Positions 24,260 to 35,481 of a stretch of DNA of 64,000 bases are shown one piece after another (positions within the stretch are counted from its first letter, which is position 1; each line of letters starts with the position of its first letter). The DNA lies in NCBI GenBank assembly GCA_029532625.1, contig JARFXM010000004.1, forward strand, positions 2,914,001-2,978,000, written 5' to 3'. This DNA is from Lomentospora prolificans (taxonomy: Eukaryota > Ascomycota > Sordariomycetes > Microascales > Microascaceae). Both the position numbers and the translations under genes were made by a program. The notes beneath the pieces are model-generated. The model did not search any database and had not been told where the DNA came from. It saw nothing but the letters and a program-made list of their open reading frames with translations.

Positions 24260-24893
24260 ATGACGGCCACAGCTCCCGACAAAAAAGAAGTGAATAAAGA
24301 GGGGATTCCCTCTACCGAGGTTATACAATTCACTCTCGACACAGACGGTGACCTTACCCTGAGTGTAGGAAAGGATCTCGACGGACAGATTCAAGGAATT
24401 CCTGGTCTGCTCCGCGATACTACGGCGGATTTCCCCGGTTTTCAAGAGGATGCTGTTCGGGGGCTTTCGAGGATAGAGACCTAGTAATGGTGGAAATTGG
24501 GTTGTTTCACTACCGGAGGATAATCCTGATGCGCGACATCGCCTTTCTTGACAGTGCCCATTCCCTCTTCCTTCGTACGCCGTCCCATCAAGAATCAAAT
24601 AATCTCCACGAGGTGATGCTTGTTGCGGCTCAGTATTATGATTTGCTTCATCTGCTGAGGCCCTGGGCATGGACATGGGTGACGAATCTTCCCGAGACAC
24701 CGGACTCAGATGATGATCGAGCCAAGGCCATGTATATTCACTAGCTCTGGGGGCTGAAGAGCGGTGCGAAAGATTGGCCATCGCCTTTGCCCTAGATGCT
24801 TGGCTAGGCAATGAGGGCAGTAATTTGATGATCGGAGATGATCAGCGTTTCGACAAGTATTCATGCTTCTGGCCCTTTATGATTTCCGGCTAG
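24260..24893 (+). pseudogene. BTB/POZ domain protein pseudogene
   Basis: Successive frames spell most of a fungal BTB/POZ protein of roughly 210 residues. Frame 1 from ATG 24260 gives STEVIQFTLDTDGDLTLSVG; frame 2 from 24399 gives FLVCSAILRRISPVFKRMLF, then a TAG at 24474, then NWVVSLPEDNPDA; frame 3 from about 24529 gives MRDIAFLDSAHSLFL and LVAAQYYDLLHLLRPWAWTW; frame 2 resumes from 24741 with LALGAEERCERLAIAFALDAW and ends at TAG 24891. This is the BTB order: strand with DxxG, F-L-V start of the dimer helix, S-PVFK-M, a P-x-D loop and the tail helix with LRPW. Three frameshifts and one stop make it non-functional. The reading could be tested for sequencing error, but three separate shifts make that unlikely. 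Confidence 0.85.
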
Positions 24894-26615
24894 TCTAGCC
24901 TCAATGGATGTTTCAAAAGGCTACTTGACGCACCAGCCCGGTTAGGACCCAGAAATGGGTATTCTCTTAATACCTCGCCGTATCTACTCGCGAAGGAGGA
25001 CGTTAAATTTTGGGGGGCACAACGGCAGAAGACAGGGATTCCTACTGAGGCAGGATCTTGATTCTGGTATTCACAGGCCGGGGATAGCGGACCTCTCCTA
25101 AGGAGCGTATCCAGGTGTATCTCAAGAGACGAGAGAAACTGTCATGCTGCTATAATAGTTTACGCTTGACATTCTTATTCTGATGACATGGGATCCCGCA
25201 CGCGGACTCTGCATCCAAACACTCGTAATATACCTGAACCGCATCCCAAACTACTCTCTATACATATTGACATCGCTAGTGCCATTTTATCAAGATAGCA
25301 TCTTAATAGCTATCTGGAGCTGAGAACGGGTATGATTTATATGTAGGCCTAATACTAAAGCTGCCCAGTCGTTTCGATGTCCCAATCCACGTACAGGCCC
25401 TACACTACGGTAGCTTTTAAAACTATAAGCAGTTGCGCTATACGCCATCATCCTAGTTTCCCAAACATGAGTCTGGTACCATGTATCCGGTACCTCCCTT
25501 TCCCAACCAACCTGAAGGCTTGGATCAAGCTTTACTACAATAAGTTTCGAGCTATTTCCTTCAGTGACTGACGACGTTAAACCACCATTACTGTTCATAT
25601 CCATTACGTCTACAATCAATATTTGAGAATGACTGGTTTTATCCAAGGGCGCCAATTCTAGTGCTCAGACGCTTATAGTTGCTGCGAGAACCAGCGTTTG
25701 GCGGATGGGATCAGTCAACTGATAGCTCAAAGTATTGCTGGGTTCGGGTCTCTGGGCGTATCATAAGGACAAGAGTGTAACCTTATACCATAAAGCCGAC
25801 GCCAGTGTCGGTTGGGTTGGCATTTCGGGTTAGACGCCTTAACCTGTTGTGCGAGTGGGGAAAGGTAGGTATTAGTATCTCTCAACTGCTTTAACACCCC
25901 ACCTCTCGAAGTTTATCGCAAAAGTATTGTGATAGGTGGATGTACTCGTGATTATCTGTGCAACAAGACTGCGGGCATTCCGCCATCAACCTTAGTGTCT
26001 CGCAGCCAGCGGGGTGGCGTTTGGCGCCTGATCTTGCCGCTGTTTGGTGATCTGCTGGCTATTCTTATCGATCAATTTAACTCTCAGTCGGGATTCACAG
26101 CCACACGGGCACGGGTATTAATAGCTGGCGTGAGGGTGGGCTTGGGGGTGTTTTGGATGGATGGTCTCGGCTGGCTGGCCTAGGGTCCTGAAATAAACCC
26201 TGCTGGCCGTCGACCAAAATAAGCAGGCGAGAAGTCCTGGTCATAAACGACCAGGTGGGTCCCACAGTTTCTCGGGCGGGTTGATGGGCCTTAGCTTGAG
26301 ATTGTCCAGTGGAGATGAGAGTCGGTTGGTGGGAGGGGCGTAAGACTCTGGGGAAAGTTGTTCCATTCCCTGTCTTTTCGGACCTAGATGAAATTAGATT
26401 GTGCCCATCGATACTACCCCACCCCTCCTCTCTACTGGTCCATAATATTATATACAGAGTATTATTTTCAAAGATCGGTTACCTTGCATTGGGTCAGGGG
26501 GGGAGAATGGGAAAAAAAAAATGTCGCGGGCTGATATATAGATGCGGTCCCTACCTGTCCGGGATGCCCTGCACCACCGTTTCTTCTTCAACCCTCTAAA
26601 CTTGCGGTTCTGAAA
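24894..26615. other. intergenic stretch, partly AT-rich
   Basis: From about 25100 to 25900 the sequence is AT-rich with a minus-strand open frame (25655-25290) that has no ATG at its start and no recognisable motif. CCAGC words appear near 26100-26210. A TATA-like ATTATATACAG lies near 26449 and another, TGATATATAGA, near 26530, close upstream of the ATG at 26616. No further gene is supported. Confidence 0.55.
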
Positions 26616-27650
26616 ATGAACTATTCCAACTTACCGGAGGTGGTCCCCGACACGGCGCCGGAGGCGCTCTCACAAGCAGAGGCCTACGACAGGGCAGGGT
26701 CCGATGTGCGGGATCAAAAGTACACCGTCCAAGGCGCCAACTCAGGGTCCAGCGCTCCGGACTCGACTCCGACGCCCTTCCATCCCTCCTCCGTGTCACC
26801 GTCAACTCCCGCTCCGCCTTACAAGCCGCCACTCAGCGATTTCCAGGCTGGCAATTACCCCGAGAGCATGGGGGGAGGAGCAGGTGTGGCTGTGGTGGAC
26901 TGGGAAAATTCTCAGAGGCAGCCTGGTTCGGGGGTGCAAGACGTCGGGAGCCAGCCGCCATCTACAAAAGACGACGGTCGCAGGATATGCGGCTTGAAGA
27001 GGAAAATATTCTTCATCATTTTAGCGCTTATCCTTGTAGTAATTGCCGTTGCCGTAGGGGGCGGGGTTGGGGGAGCTGCAGCGGCGAAAAACAAGGCAGA
27101 GAAGGCATCTGAAGAAGCGGAGGCTGCGGACGACTCTTCGTAAGGCGCCCCCCCCCCCCCCAAACAACCAATGTTACTCGCTTCACTTCACGAGATGAAA
27201 TCTAACCCTAGTGTGCTACGTAGGACTCCATCTGTCACAGCTGATACCGCCGAGAACACGGCCTCCAGAGCCTCCACAACGTCGCCTTCGACAACATCCG
27301 CGCCCACCAAAACCTCGGCATCAACCTCGGCATCCGCCACGACTACCTCGAGCGAGAGCATCTTCGATCTAGTTTACTCGTTCGAGGCCCATTCCGGTAC
27401 CGAATATACGGGGAGGTCGACCGTTCTCAGAGGGGAGCCGGGTTTCATCGACCTTCCCTTCAACGTGACGAGCTACAAATGGGACCCTAATAAGTCGGAC
27501 TGCTGCATCACGTTCTGCCAAGGCAATTCCAAGTCTGTGGGGTGGAGATGCACTAAGTTCGACCGTGAGGTGTCCACGGCGCCTTTCGACAGGCTCTTCA
27601 TCGGCTGCGGGAAGGACGCAGCGGAGGAGAATTCGCGCTGCTCCAGTTAA
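26616..27650 (+). CDS. single-pass membrane protein with Cys-containing C-terminal domain
   Basis: A 316-residue membrane protein of unknown function. Exons are 26616-27139 and 27224-27650. The intron (84 nt) starts GTAAGG, has CTAAC near 27202 and ends CGTAG; an earlier AG 12 nt upstream would also keep frame but sits too close to the branch point. Residues 1-125 are polar and disordered, with APPYKPP near 66-72 (a PY-like motif). After a basic RRICGLKRK lies one helix (130-153, IFFIILALILVVIAVAVGGG), then an Ala/Glu stretch, a Ser/Thr-rich stalk and a C-terminal domain with CCITFC and further cysteines near 291, 308 and 314. The basic N-side and glycosylation-prone stalk suggest type II topology with the C-domain outside. 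Confidence 0.85.
27148..27161 (+). repeat. C14 homopolymer followed by AAACAAC, in an intron
   Basis: A 14-C run just after the splice donor of the single-pass membrane protein gene. The same C-run plus AAACAAC junction occurs at 30288-30309. Confidence 0.9.
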
Positions 27651-30600
27651 ACGCAATGCAGCAACGCGACCTTTGCCCTGTTGTTGTGGTAATTGTAACT
27701 TTGATTTTCTTTTTTTTATCTGCAATCTCAGTTAACGCGGTGAGATGGCGATCAATACCAAGGGTACCTTTCCCACCGAGCGTGGACGATTGAGTGATAT
27801 AGCCTAGATAGCGGAACGTTATCGACAACGCAAGACCAGGATATGAGTTGGAAAGCAGCGGGTTTAGAATCCGGATATCAACCTCTTCAGTTCTGGTTCG
27901 CGGCCCACGAAGGCTGGTGACCGAGCATTGAGTACAAGAGTGAGCGCTGCGAGTCGAGCAGAAAAATAACCAAGGTTGTGAAACAGATCACTACGTAATA
28001 GACGGAAACAAATGAGATTAGCAGCCAAATATCGAGACTGTGAATTCGCTTCCACTCAAGCACGAGAAAAAGGAGCGCCGTTTAACCCACTCGGGTGATC
28101 GTGCCAGCGCAACGATTTGACACACGGGCGTCTGTACGCTTCGTCCGCCAGCTATAGTGGCCCCAACTTGCTGGCTGATTCGGCTGCAAAGGACCACTGG
28201 AGCATACGAGCTGGGTTAGGAGGATGGCTCCTCTCCGGGTTGAGGAAATACAGGGGAAAAAACGTCATGATGTCATGAGGCTATACATCCCAATTTTTAC
28301 ATCTAAAATTCGGTGGTCTGGGACTTTGCACTGGTGAGGACGACGTGGTTCGCGGAGTCCGCCTCGGGCGGTGAGCGTTAAGGGTGGATGATGGAGGGGA
28401 GTGGCGAGACCCCTAATCAATGCAGGGTGCGTGTCACTGATATGCATCTAAACGGACAGCCCGGCTCCCAACAGGAAGCACAGCGTTCGGTTGTTTTCTC
28501 CGATTTGCAAAATTCCAAATCTCGGTGGTCAACGAACGGCATTTGTACCTGGGCTGAGGAAGGAATAGCCAAGGCGAATGTTTCACTTGGAATTTCGAAT
28601 TTTCGAAAACGCGCTCTAGGTAATCAGAAATGTTGGCTCTGCGAATGATGAACCGGCTTCATGCAGGGGACTTAAGGGGACGGACCGTTATGGATGTCTA
28701 GGAAAGTGTGCAATGGATGATGAGTCGGCATTGTGGAGAGGTTGCGCTGGCAATTATTCATTCAGGTGCACTACTGACGAAATGACTCGTTCTGAAGTGA
28801 TCCTTGGTCCGAGGTGCTGGATGCGATTAAATTGAGAGAAGGGGGTTGGGGGGGAGGGGGGCTGGGGGTACGGACAGGACTGTCGGGGCATGCTTGGCGA
28901 GGATGCTTAACATGACTGACCAAGGTCCAAGACGTGACCTTACCAAGAGGACAGCGCCACCAGCACGTCAGGTTTGTCGAGGAGGGGATAGGAACAGGCC
29001 TGGAAGAACGAGGCGGGTACGCATAACCCCGAATCTCAGACTGGGATCTCGCACCCAATCGTTTTTCTGTCTGTGAGAGACGCAGCACCTGTATTCTCGC
29101 TTGGATACCAAACAAACTTGACCCCCTAGACACGGAAATTTCAGCAGGTGCGGCAATTCTCTTCACCTCTCAAAGCTGGTGGGAATACCGCTGATGAGCT
29201 GTCCATCAGCATCGTTGGCGAAAACCAATGCCTCGGGACCGATTCGCGGACTCGTACGCACAAGAGTACTTTGGTCTGCCAAGATCTTTTTTTGGAACAT
29301 GCAAAGGTGTGGTCACAGTGTCTAGCCGCCACGAACTGGACAGCGGCTGCTTTTGATCCGAATATGTAATTAGCCAGAGTTAGAAATGCCATGCCTTCAG
29401 TAACACCGAAGCCCCGTAGCGCACAATGGTGCAAGCTTTGGAGAAACGCCAGCGAGAGTCGGTAAGGTATTCCGTTCGAGAAGTACCACACACCGGGAGC
29501 GTGGGCCTGATGGTCGCGTGTGGTAAGAAGCCAGACTGCACCACGGCCTGCTGTGCAACTCCTCGGTATCAGTGTCCGGCTTTGAAGACACTAACCAAAT
29601 CAGTACTCGTTGTGATTTTCTCAGTCTTGGAGCTGAGGGGCGACTCAAGAAACATGCCGGGCGCTCGACGGAGTTTCATCCCATCCATTTACTCTTGGCG
29701 GTGGAATCTATCGACAACACGAAGGGCCTCCCAGCTTCTCCTGGAATAGGCTTTCACTCGTGGACAGCCGCCGCGCAGTGTTTTATTTTATTTTGTTATT
29801 TATTATTTATTATTTTTATTTTATTTCCTCCCCTCCCATCCTTCCCTTCAGTGTCAGGTCCTCTGTTAGTGGGCCTTTCCAGCGCTGGGAAGGGCCGCTG
29901 TTTCATCTGTTGATTGTCACATGATCCACTGTTGCTGCCCAATTACACTCTGCTGGTGGCGGGTTAAGTGCACGAATCCTTGGGTTCCAAGGTTCTTAGC
30001 TCAATGGCGGGTTGAGAACCAAGCCGGCAGAATTTCACCACAACTGACGAGGGCGTTTCATGAAAATCCGGGAGAATACCAAGACCTCTTACACTTAGCG
30101 GAGGCGAGGATGCTCCGTAACTACACTGTCCAAATATCAAGCAAACGGAAGCGTCAAAGGTGAGGCCGACGAGGTAATAGAGTAAGACTCGCGAAAGTAG
30201 GTAGAAGTAAGATCTAGCCAGCATTCGCGGGTTGTCCAGATGTAGCAGCCGAGGTGGGGGGTTTTCGTCGTTACTGATTTTCCCGGGCCCCCCCCCCCCC
30301 CCAAACAACAAAACAAAAAAAAAAAAAAAACCACGCCGACCCTTCTGGAGTCGCCGTGATGGGTGCCAGACTCCTGGGAGGGGCGGTCTGAAAGAGCCAC
30401 AGCTATCGATGTCACAAGGAAAAAAAAAAAAAAAAAGAAGAGAAGAAAAGCCAGCTTGTTGGAGGCTCGACAAGAGAAGACCCCTTAGTTTTCGCCACGG
30501 GGCGTTGTGGCTCACTGAATTCAATCTTTGCCTCGGAATCGCCACGACATGGTGGGAAAAAAGGAAGATCGGTGGAACGTTGAGAGCCTCCTGGCTTGCC

Positions 30601-31061
30601 TGGACTAGGCGATTCCGATCCGGATTATTGCATACGGGGCGTGTTGATGTAAGGGCGTGGATTGATGTAGGCATGATAAGCGGTAAATGAATGGGCATTT
30701 CGTTTCGCTGACTGCCACGACCAACGGCGAACCAGACCGGCCCCAAGCGTACCTGCCCGCCTTCTTTTCAGTGGCCGTGCACCAGTCAGGGGCGCCCTTC
30801 CTTTGCTTTGCTCCACTTTTGGGCTGGCATTTCCTCGAGAATGGGCGGCCCCCAAGACTCCAAGCCCAGGGCGACGTACAACTGGCTGCAGCAGGGTCAG
30901 GCCACAGCATGGTCACTAGACCAAAACTCGCCTCCTCTTTCACGTCCTTATTCCATCTCTCCCTCCTTCCTCCTCCCCTCACATAATCTAACCATCACCA
31001 CTTGGGCTCACCGACCTTTTCCTTCTCCCTTTCCACCCTCTCGCCGCGACTACATATTCAG
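27651..31061. other. long intergenic stretch upstream of casein kinase 1
   Basis: No gene is supported. Around 28846-28870 is a G-rich segment. Near 29779-29826 is an AT-rich tract of TTTATTTTATT type. C and A homopolymers lie at 30288-30330 and near 30420-30436. From about 30935 to 31050 the plus strand becomes strongly pyrimidine-rich (CCTCC, CTTCC units), which fits the core promoter and leader of the casein kinase 1 gene. Confidence 0.55.
30288..30330 (+). repeat. C15 and A16 homopolymer pair
   Basis: Fifteen C, then AAACAACAAAAC, then sixteen A. Another A run of similar length lies about 90 bp further on, near 30420. The C-run/AAACAAC junction matches the one at 27148-27168. Confidence 0.9.
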
Positions 31062-31517
31062 GTAAGCACTTGGTTCTATTTCCCCGTCTCCTTATTCATT
31101 TCTCCCTCTGCACATCCATCTATTCCCCGTCTGTTTTATGCCAACCAATCCCTAAAATCCTCCCTCAAGCCTCAGCGTTTCTCACCTCGCTCAAGCATAA
31201 TCATTCCTCGAATTCTGACTCACGATCCTCATAGGGCTTAGGTGTGTATCCCCGATCAAAGGACGTTTCGACTCAATCCTCGCATTGTGGCTTCGCTTCC
31301 CTTTGCCATTCCAATTTTTCCCTATTGCTGCTCGGTGTGCTCCCACGGCCTTTTCCCCTCGTCACCGCTCTCCTAACCCCTCAGCAGCCAGCCAGCCTTG
31401 CCGCGTCTAGTCTGCTGATCCCCGCCCCTAAAGCTTGTGAACCATTTCCTTTTATCCACGATTCGCGTCGGACATGCGTCCTGCTCTAAGAGGCGACTAA
31501 CTCATTTCGCTCCTTAG
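31062..31517 (+). promoter_or_regulatory. probable 5' leader with intron(s) of the casein kinase 1 gene
   Basis: A consensus-like donor (CAG then GTAAGC) lies at 31062 in a pyrimidine-rich leader. A strong acceptor (GACTAACTCATTTCGCTCC then TTAG) ends at 31517, with CTAAC at a normal distance. A second acceptor-like site (CTGACT...CATAG, ending 31234) followed by a GTGTGT donor-like site at 31242 could split this into two introns. The coding start is at 31626. Untranslated-leader introns are common in highly expressed fungal kinase genes; RNA data would decide. Confidence 0.55.
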
Positions 31518-31625
31518 GTCGACGTACCCACATCCCCTACCCTTCATCGACATTCGATTCAACAAAGAAATACACATCATCCGCTTCCGTCCTTTGGGAA
31601 CGGTTGCCCCCCAGCCTCAACCGAC

Positions 31626-32801
31626 ATGACGACCATGGTATGTCGCCTCAGGGCACCCTCCTACATAAAAACCATTTCTGTCGGCATCAGACTAACGACT
31701 GTTGTTCAGGATCTGCGCGTCGGTAACAAGTACCGTATCGGCCGAAAGATCGGATCGGGTTCTTTCGGCGACATCTACCTGGGCACTAACATCATCTCGG
31801 GTGAGGAGATCGCCATCAAGCTTGAGAGCGTCAAGGCCAAGCATCCTCAGCTCGAGTACGAGGCTCGCGTCTACAAGTCTTTGGCTGGTGGCGTTGGCAT
31901 CCCCTTTGTCCGCTGGTTTGGCACGGAATGTGACTACAACGCTATGGTTTTGGACCTGTTGGGTCCCAGCTTGGAAGATCTGTTCAACTTTTGTAACCGA
32001 AAGTTCACCTTGAAGACCGTTCTTCTTTTGGCCGACCAGCTCATTTCCCGAATTGAGTATATCCACGCCAAGTCGTTCATTCACCGCGATATCAAACCCG
32101 ACAACTTCCTTATGGGTATCGGCAAGCGAGGCAACCAGGTCAACGTGATCGACTTTGGCCTTGCTAAGAAGTACCGCGATCCCAAGACTCACTTCCACAT
32201 TCCTTACCGCGAGAACAAGAACCTTACTGGCACTGCTCGATATGCCTCGATTAACACCCATCTTGGTGTTGGTAAGTCCCATCACCTTGCATCTCCCGAA
32301 TGCAGTTCATGGTACTAATGCTCTATTCCAGAACAATCTCGCCGTGACGACATGGAGTCTCTTGGCTACGTCATGCTCTACTTCTGTCGCGGCTCGCTCC
32401 CTTGGCAGGGCCTCAAGGCTGCTACTAAGAAGCAGAAGTACGATCGAATCATGGAGAAGAAGATGACCACCCCTACTGAGGTCCTCTGCCGTGGCTTCCC
32501 GAACGAATTTGCCATCTATCTTAACTACACTCGATCGCTTCGTTTCGATGACAAGCCCGACTACAGCTATCTCCGCAAGATCTTCCGTGACCTCTTCGTC
32601 CGTGAGGGATTCCAGTATGACTATGTTTTCGACTGGACCGTCTACAAGTACCAGCGCAACTTGAACACCGGCTCCTCGTCCCAGGCTGCCAACGCCAATG
32701 CCGTTGCTACCCAGGGCGCCGCTGCCGCCAAGCCCAATGCCACCTCATCTCGCCGACGACCTCAGGACGCTGAAGCTGAGCATGGAGTTGACCGACTGTG
32801 A
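31626..32801 (+). CDS. ck1: casein kinase 1 (CK1 delta/epsilon, Hrr25 type)
   Basis: A serine/threonine kinase of the CK1 family, close to yeast Hrr25 and the CK1 that phosphorylates clock and Hedgehog/Wnt-like substrates in other eukaryotes. In fungi this kinase acts in nuclear and cytoplasmic signalling, DNA repair, vesicle traffic and, in Neurospora, the FRQ clock. Exons are 31626-31637, 31710-32271 and 32332-32801, giving 347 residues; introns are 72 and 60 nt. The tiny first exon encodes MTTM. Visible motifs: glycine loop GSGSFGD (19-25), Lys41 in AIKLE, HRDIKPDN (129-136), DFGLAKKYRD (152-161), and the CK1 hallmark SINTHLGVEQSRRDD replacing the usual APE segment. After the kinase core (to about residue 295) comes a short Ala/Ser/Gln tail. 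A GTGAGT sequence overlaps the stop codon, so a longer alternative C-terminus is possible. Confidence 0.97.
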
Positions 32802-34243
32802 GTGTCTAGCTAATCGTCTTCCGCCGTCACTTCGACAAGGCCATAGCCCCACAGCGAAATTCAGCGCTATTCAAGTACTTTCTGCTTACATTCGAAACAA
32901 CCAGTGGACGATGAGCGGACTGTATTCAAGCTCTGTATGGACCCGCACCCTCGGTACAATCAACTCGCGAGGTTTGCCATTGTGCCTCAGCGCTCTTGTA
33001 CTTGACTGGTTTTCCCATGGTTTAAAATCCGTGACTAGGAGTACACCGTCTTTCGAAGCCGGATCCGCGACCCGTCATGGCCGACAATTGCAAGTTCACA
33101 GCCCCGGAGCAGATTGTGTTTTTTTTGGGCGGGCCTAGGTTCCGCCCCTCCGTCTGGAACAAGCATGGATGACGCGTCGCATGCTAGACTCTAGCCACGA
33201 TGCATTTCATAACTCATGGGCGTCTCTTTTTTTATTTTATTATTTTCCTATCGTTCTCTCTTCGTTTGATTGGCTCGTGATGAGGCTTGACCAGAAAATT
33301 GAGGATGCCTACCATTGCACAGGCAGTGGTTGTATACTAGATTTTACTGGTTGAATCTCACTCGAACGGCACGCCCGGTGTTTCCTATCGGGAAGCACCA
33401 TCTTCGAAAGTTAAGGGCCTGGCACATTCATAGCACATTTCTCTGCATTATCCAAGATCCATCACCTGTATCGCTATGGTGCCTGTGCTCCCATCTGCTC
33501 ATGAAAATAACGAAGATGGGCATGCGCTGGTTCTGAACTTCGGTTTCCCCCTTTCCTTTCATGTCTGCATCTTTACCCCCTTGTCTGCTGTTTTGTGTTT
33601 CTCCCATTTTAGCGTGGAGTCTCATCAGATCCGTCCGCCTTATCCAGTCTGTCTGTGGTCATTAGAGTAGGGTCCGTTCGCACAGACTTCTGAACCTTGA
33701 CCAAGCATGTGGATCAGCATCCGATTAATTGACGCATCGGCGGCCCCGTGTTACACTGCTTCCATTCCTTTCAATCTCAAACTCGATCGGCTAGTGTTCA
33801 CCAGAAGGACTATTTCTCGACTCGTTAGGGCATCCCGTTAGACGACCAGAGCGCGTGCATTCTGCCTTGGTGTTCAGCTGCACCCAGTCCACAGTTGTGA
33901 ACTTTGCGTCTCACAAAAGTGACCGCAGTTTCTGCCCGCTCTTTCTTAGCCGTGAGTTAATGATAATTGCCATGGCCACGCAATCGGGAGTAGCAGTACC
34001 GGGGAACCTGGGTTGATAGTGCACGAATATGCATACACAAAATAGTTTCTTTTCTCCTACACATTTCTTCATTGCTATCGAAGTACCGGTGCGCCCCCAT
34101 GTATATCTAGCCTAATATCTCCCCTCCCGTGCCGTAAATCTTGGTACAACCATCGTGCAACTATGCAAATATGTAGTAAGTGCGCGCGTCTAATACGCGC
34201 CTGACGTCTCGCAACCTCGGACCTGGCGTAATGAACTGAGACC
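32802..34243. other. convergent intergenic region
   Basis: It lies between the 3' ends of casein kinase 1 (plus) and the AA9 gene (minus). The CK1 3' untranslated region and possibly an extra 3' exon may lie in the first few hundred bases. A T-rich tract is near 33226-33250. No independent gene is seen. Confidence 0.55.
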
Positions 34244-35217
34244 TCAACAAGACCATACCGCAGGACCGGGGACAGTGTAAGTCTGGGGAATGGGATAGTA
34301 GATGTTGACCACCAACCCGGGATCATCCGCCTCGTATGCTCCTGGCAGCGAGACAAGCGGGTGAGGGTCGACACTTCCTCCTCCAGTCACGCGAACCTGG
34401 GCGCACGAAATATAAAACTGTGCGCCTCCCAAAGATGAGGCCGAGTGTAGGCCAACCTGCTCAATTCGAAGAAGATAATCGCCGTCTGGTAAACATGTGG
34501 GAATTTTGACGCCGAGTTGAGATTTGCCTGTCACCAATTAGATATTAATAATACATATGCAAGTCAGTGCACATCATGCAAGAGCCAAGTGGCCGCCACC
34601 CCTTCTCTGTCTCTCTGTTTCTCTCACCAGTGTTGGGCCAATCAATGCTAGACGCAGTGATGGTTGGTTTGTCCTGGAAAATCTTGAACCACACGTCTCC
34701 GGAGCCGTTGAACTCGGCCGCAGACACTCCGTCCGGAGCCTTGGCCATGTAGAAGCTTAAGGGGCCCGGGTGGTAGGCGGCGGGGCTCGAGGTGAAGCCG
34801 ATGGTGGCGCCAGCGGTGACGTTCGCGGTGCTTGTGGAGGAGCCGTCGTTGACGGCTTGGTAGCATCGGATTTCGGGGGAGGTGACGTCTACGACCGGGG
34901 CGTTGGAATAGTGGTTATCTGTCATGCGGACGTATTCCCATTGGCCGGTGGGTTTTCCGTCGAGGATGAGACTGTCGAAGACATCTTGGGCAGATTAGTG
35001 AGGGTGTTGAGGCGTCTGAAGGGGTTGGAGGCAGCCGTAGGAAGGCTGGAGGGGAAGCCTCAAGGTGTTGCCTTGAGTCTATATGGGATTCCCAAGTCTT
35101 GCATGGGGGAGATGCAGTCCCTACGTTCAAGGCGGGCTTGTCGACAGGGATAAACTTACAGTGGCCATAGATCAGAGTCAAGAAGAAAGGAAAGACGAGG
35201 AACAAAGGCGTCAACAT
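34244..35217 (-). CDS. AA9 lytic polysaccharide monooxygenase (former GH61)
   Basis: A secreted copper enzyme that oxidatively cleaves cellulose or related beta-glucans. Exons are 35217-35160, 34984-34628 and 34527-34244; introns are 175 and 100 nt; the product has 232 residues. An 18-residue signal peptide (MLTPLFLVFPFFLTLIYG) places His19 at the mature N-terminus, as the copper histidine brace requires, and the first intron falls just after that His codon. The second brace His is His91 in AAYHPGPLSFYMAKAP. The axial tyrosine is Tyr177 in the family signature QFYISCAQVRV, with Gln175 and His166 as likely second-sphere residues. Cys60 and Cys180 can form the conserved disulfide. There is no linker or CBM1, so it is a single-domain enzyme. 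An inverted repeat lies about 230 bp upstream, and a sugar porter gene is next on the same strand. Confidence 0.95.
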
Positions 35218-35445
35218 TTTGGCATTTCAGTTCTCCGATACACAAATGAAAGAGATGAAAGCTAGCCATGGATTTCTGCCGACTACGTTGGCAGGAATTT
35301 GGAGGTTCTGTGTACTACTTATATTCGGTCCTCGGCACCCCATCCAGAACTCTTAGAATCTGAATTGGTTCAACACCATCCAAATTACCAGCTGATCCAT
35401 TTCTCTTACCCCCATCCTAACATGCGCCGATATCCGTGAGCTCTA

Positions 35446-35481
35446 TGAGCAAGTATTTACTTGCGATCAAATACTTGCTCA
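35446..35481. promoter_or_regulatory. perfect 13-bp inverted repeat upstream of the AA9 gene
   Basis: TGAGCAAGTATTT at 35446-35458 is mirrored exactly by AAATACTTGCTCA at 35469-35481, with a 10-nt spacer. A weaker nested stem (CAAGTA with TACTTG) shares the left arm. It sits about 230 bp before the AA9 start codon in an otherwise gene-free promoter region, so it may be a binding site for a dimeric regulator. No known regulator site is recognised. Confidence 0.55.

Noticed and set aside
25290..25655. 121-codon minus-strand frame in AT-rich DNA
   Set aside because: Begins at TTG, has no motif, and lies in a stretch that looks degenerate.
29964..30746. 260-codon minus-strand frame with FFFFF and GGGGG runs
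   Set aside because: It crosses the C and A homopolymers, starts at a non-ATG codon and resembles no protein; length by chance.
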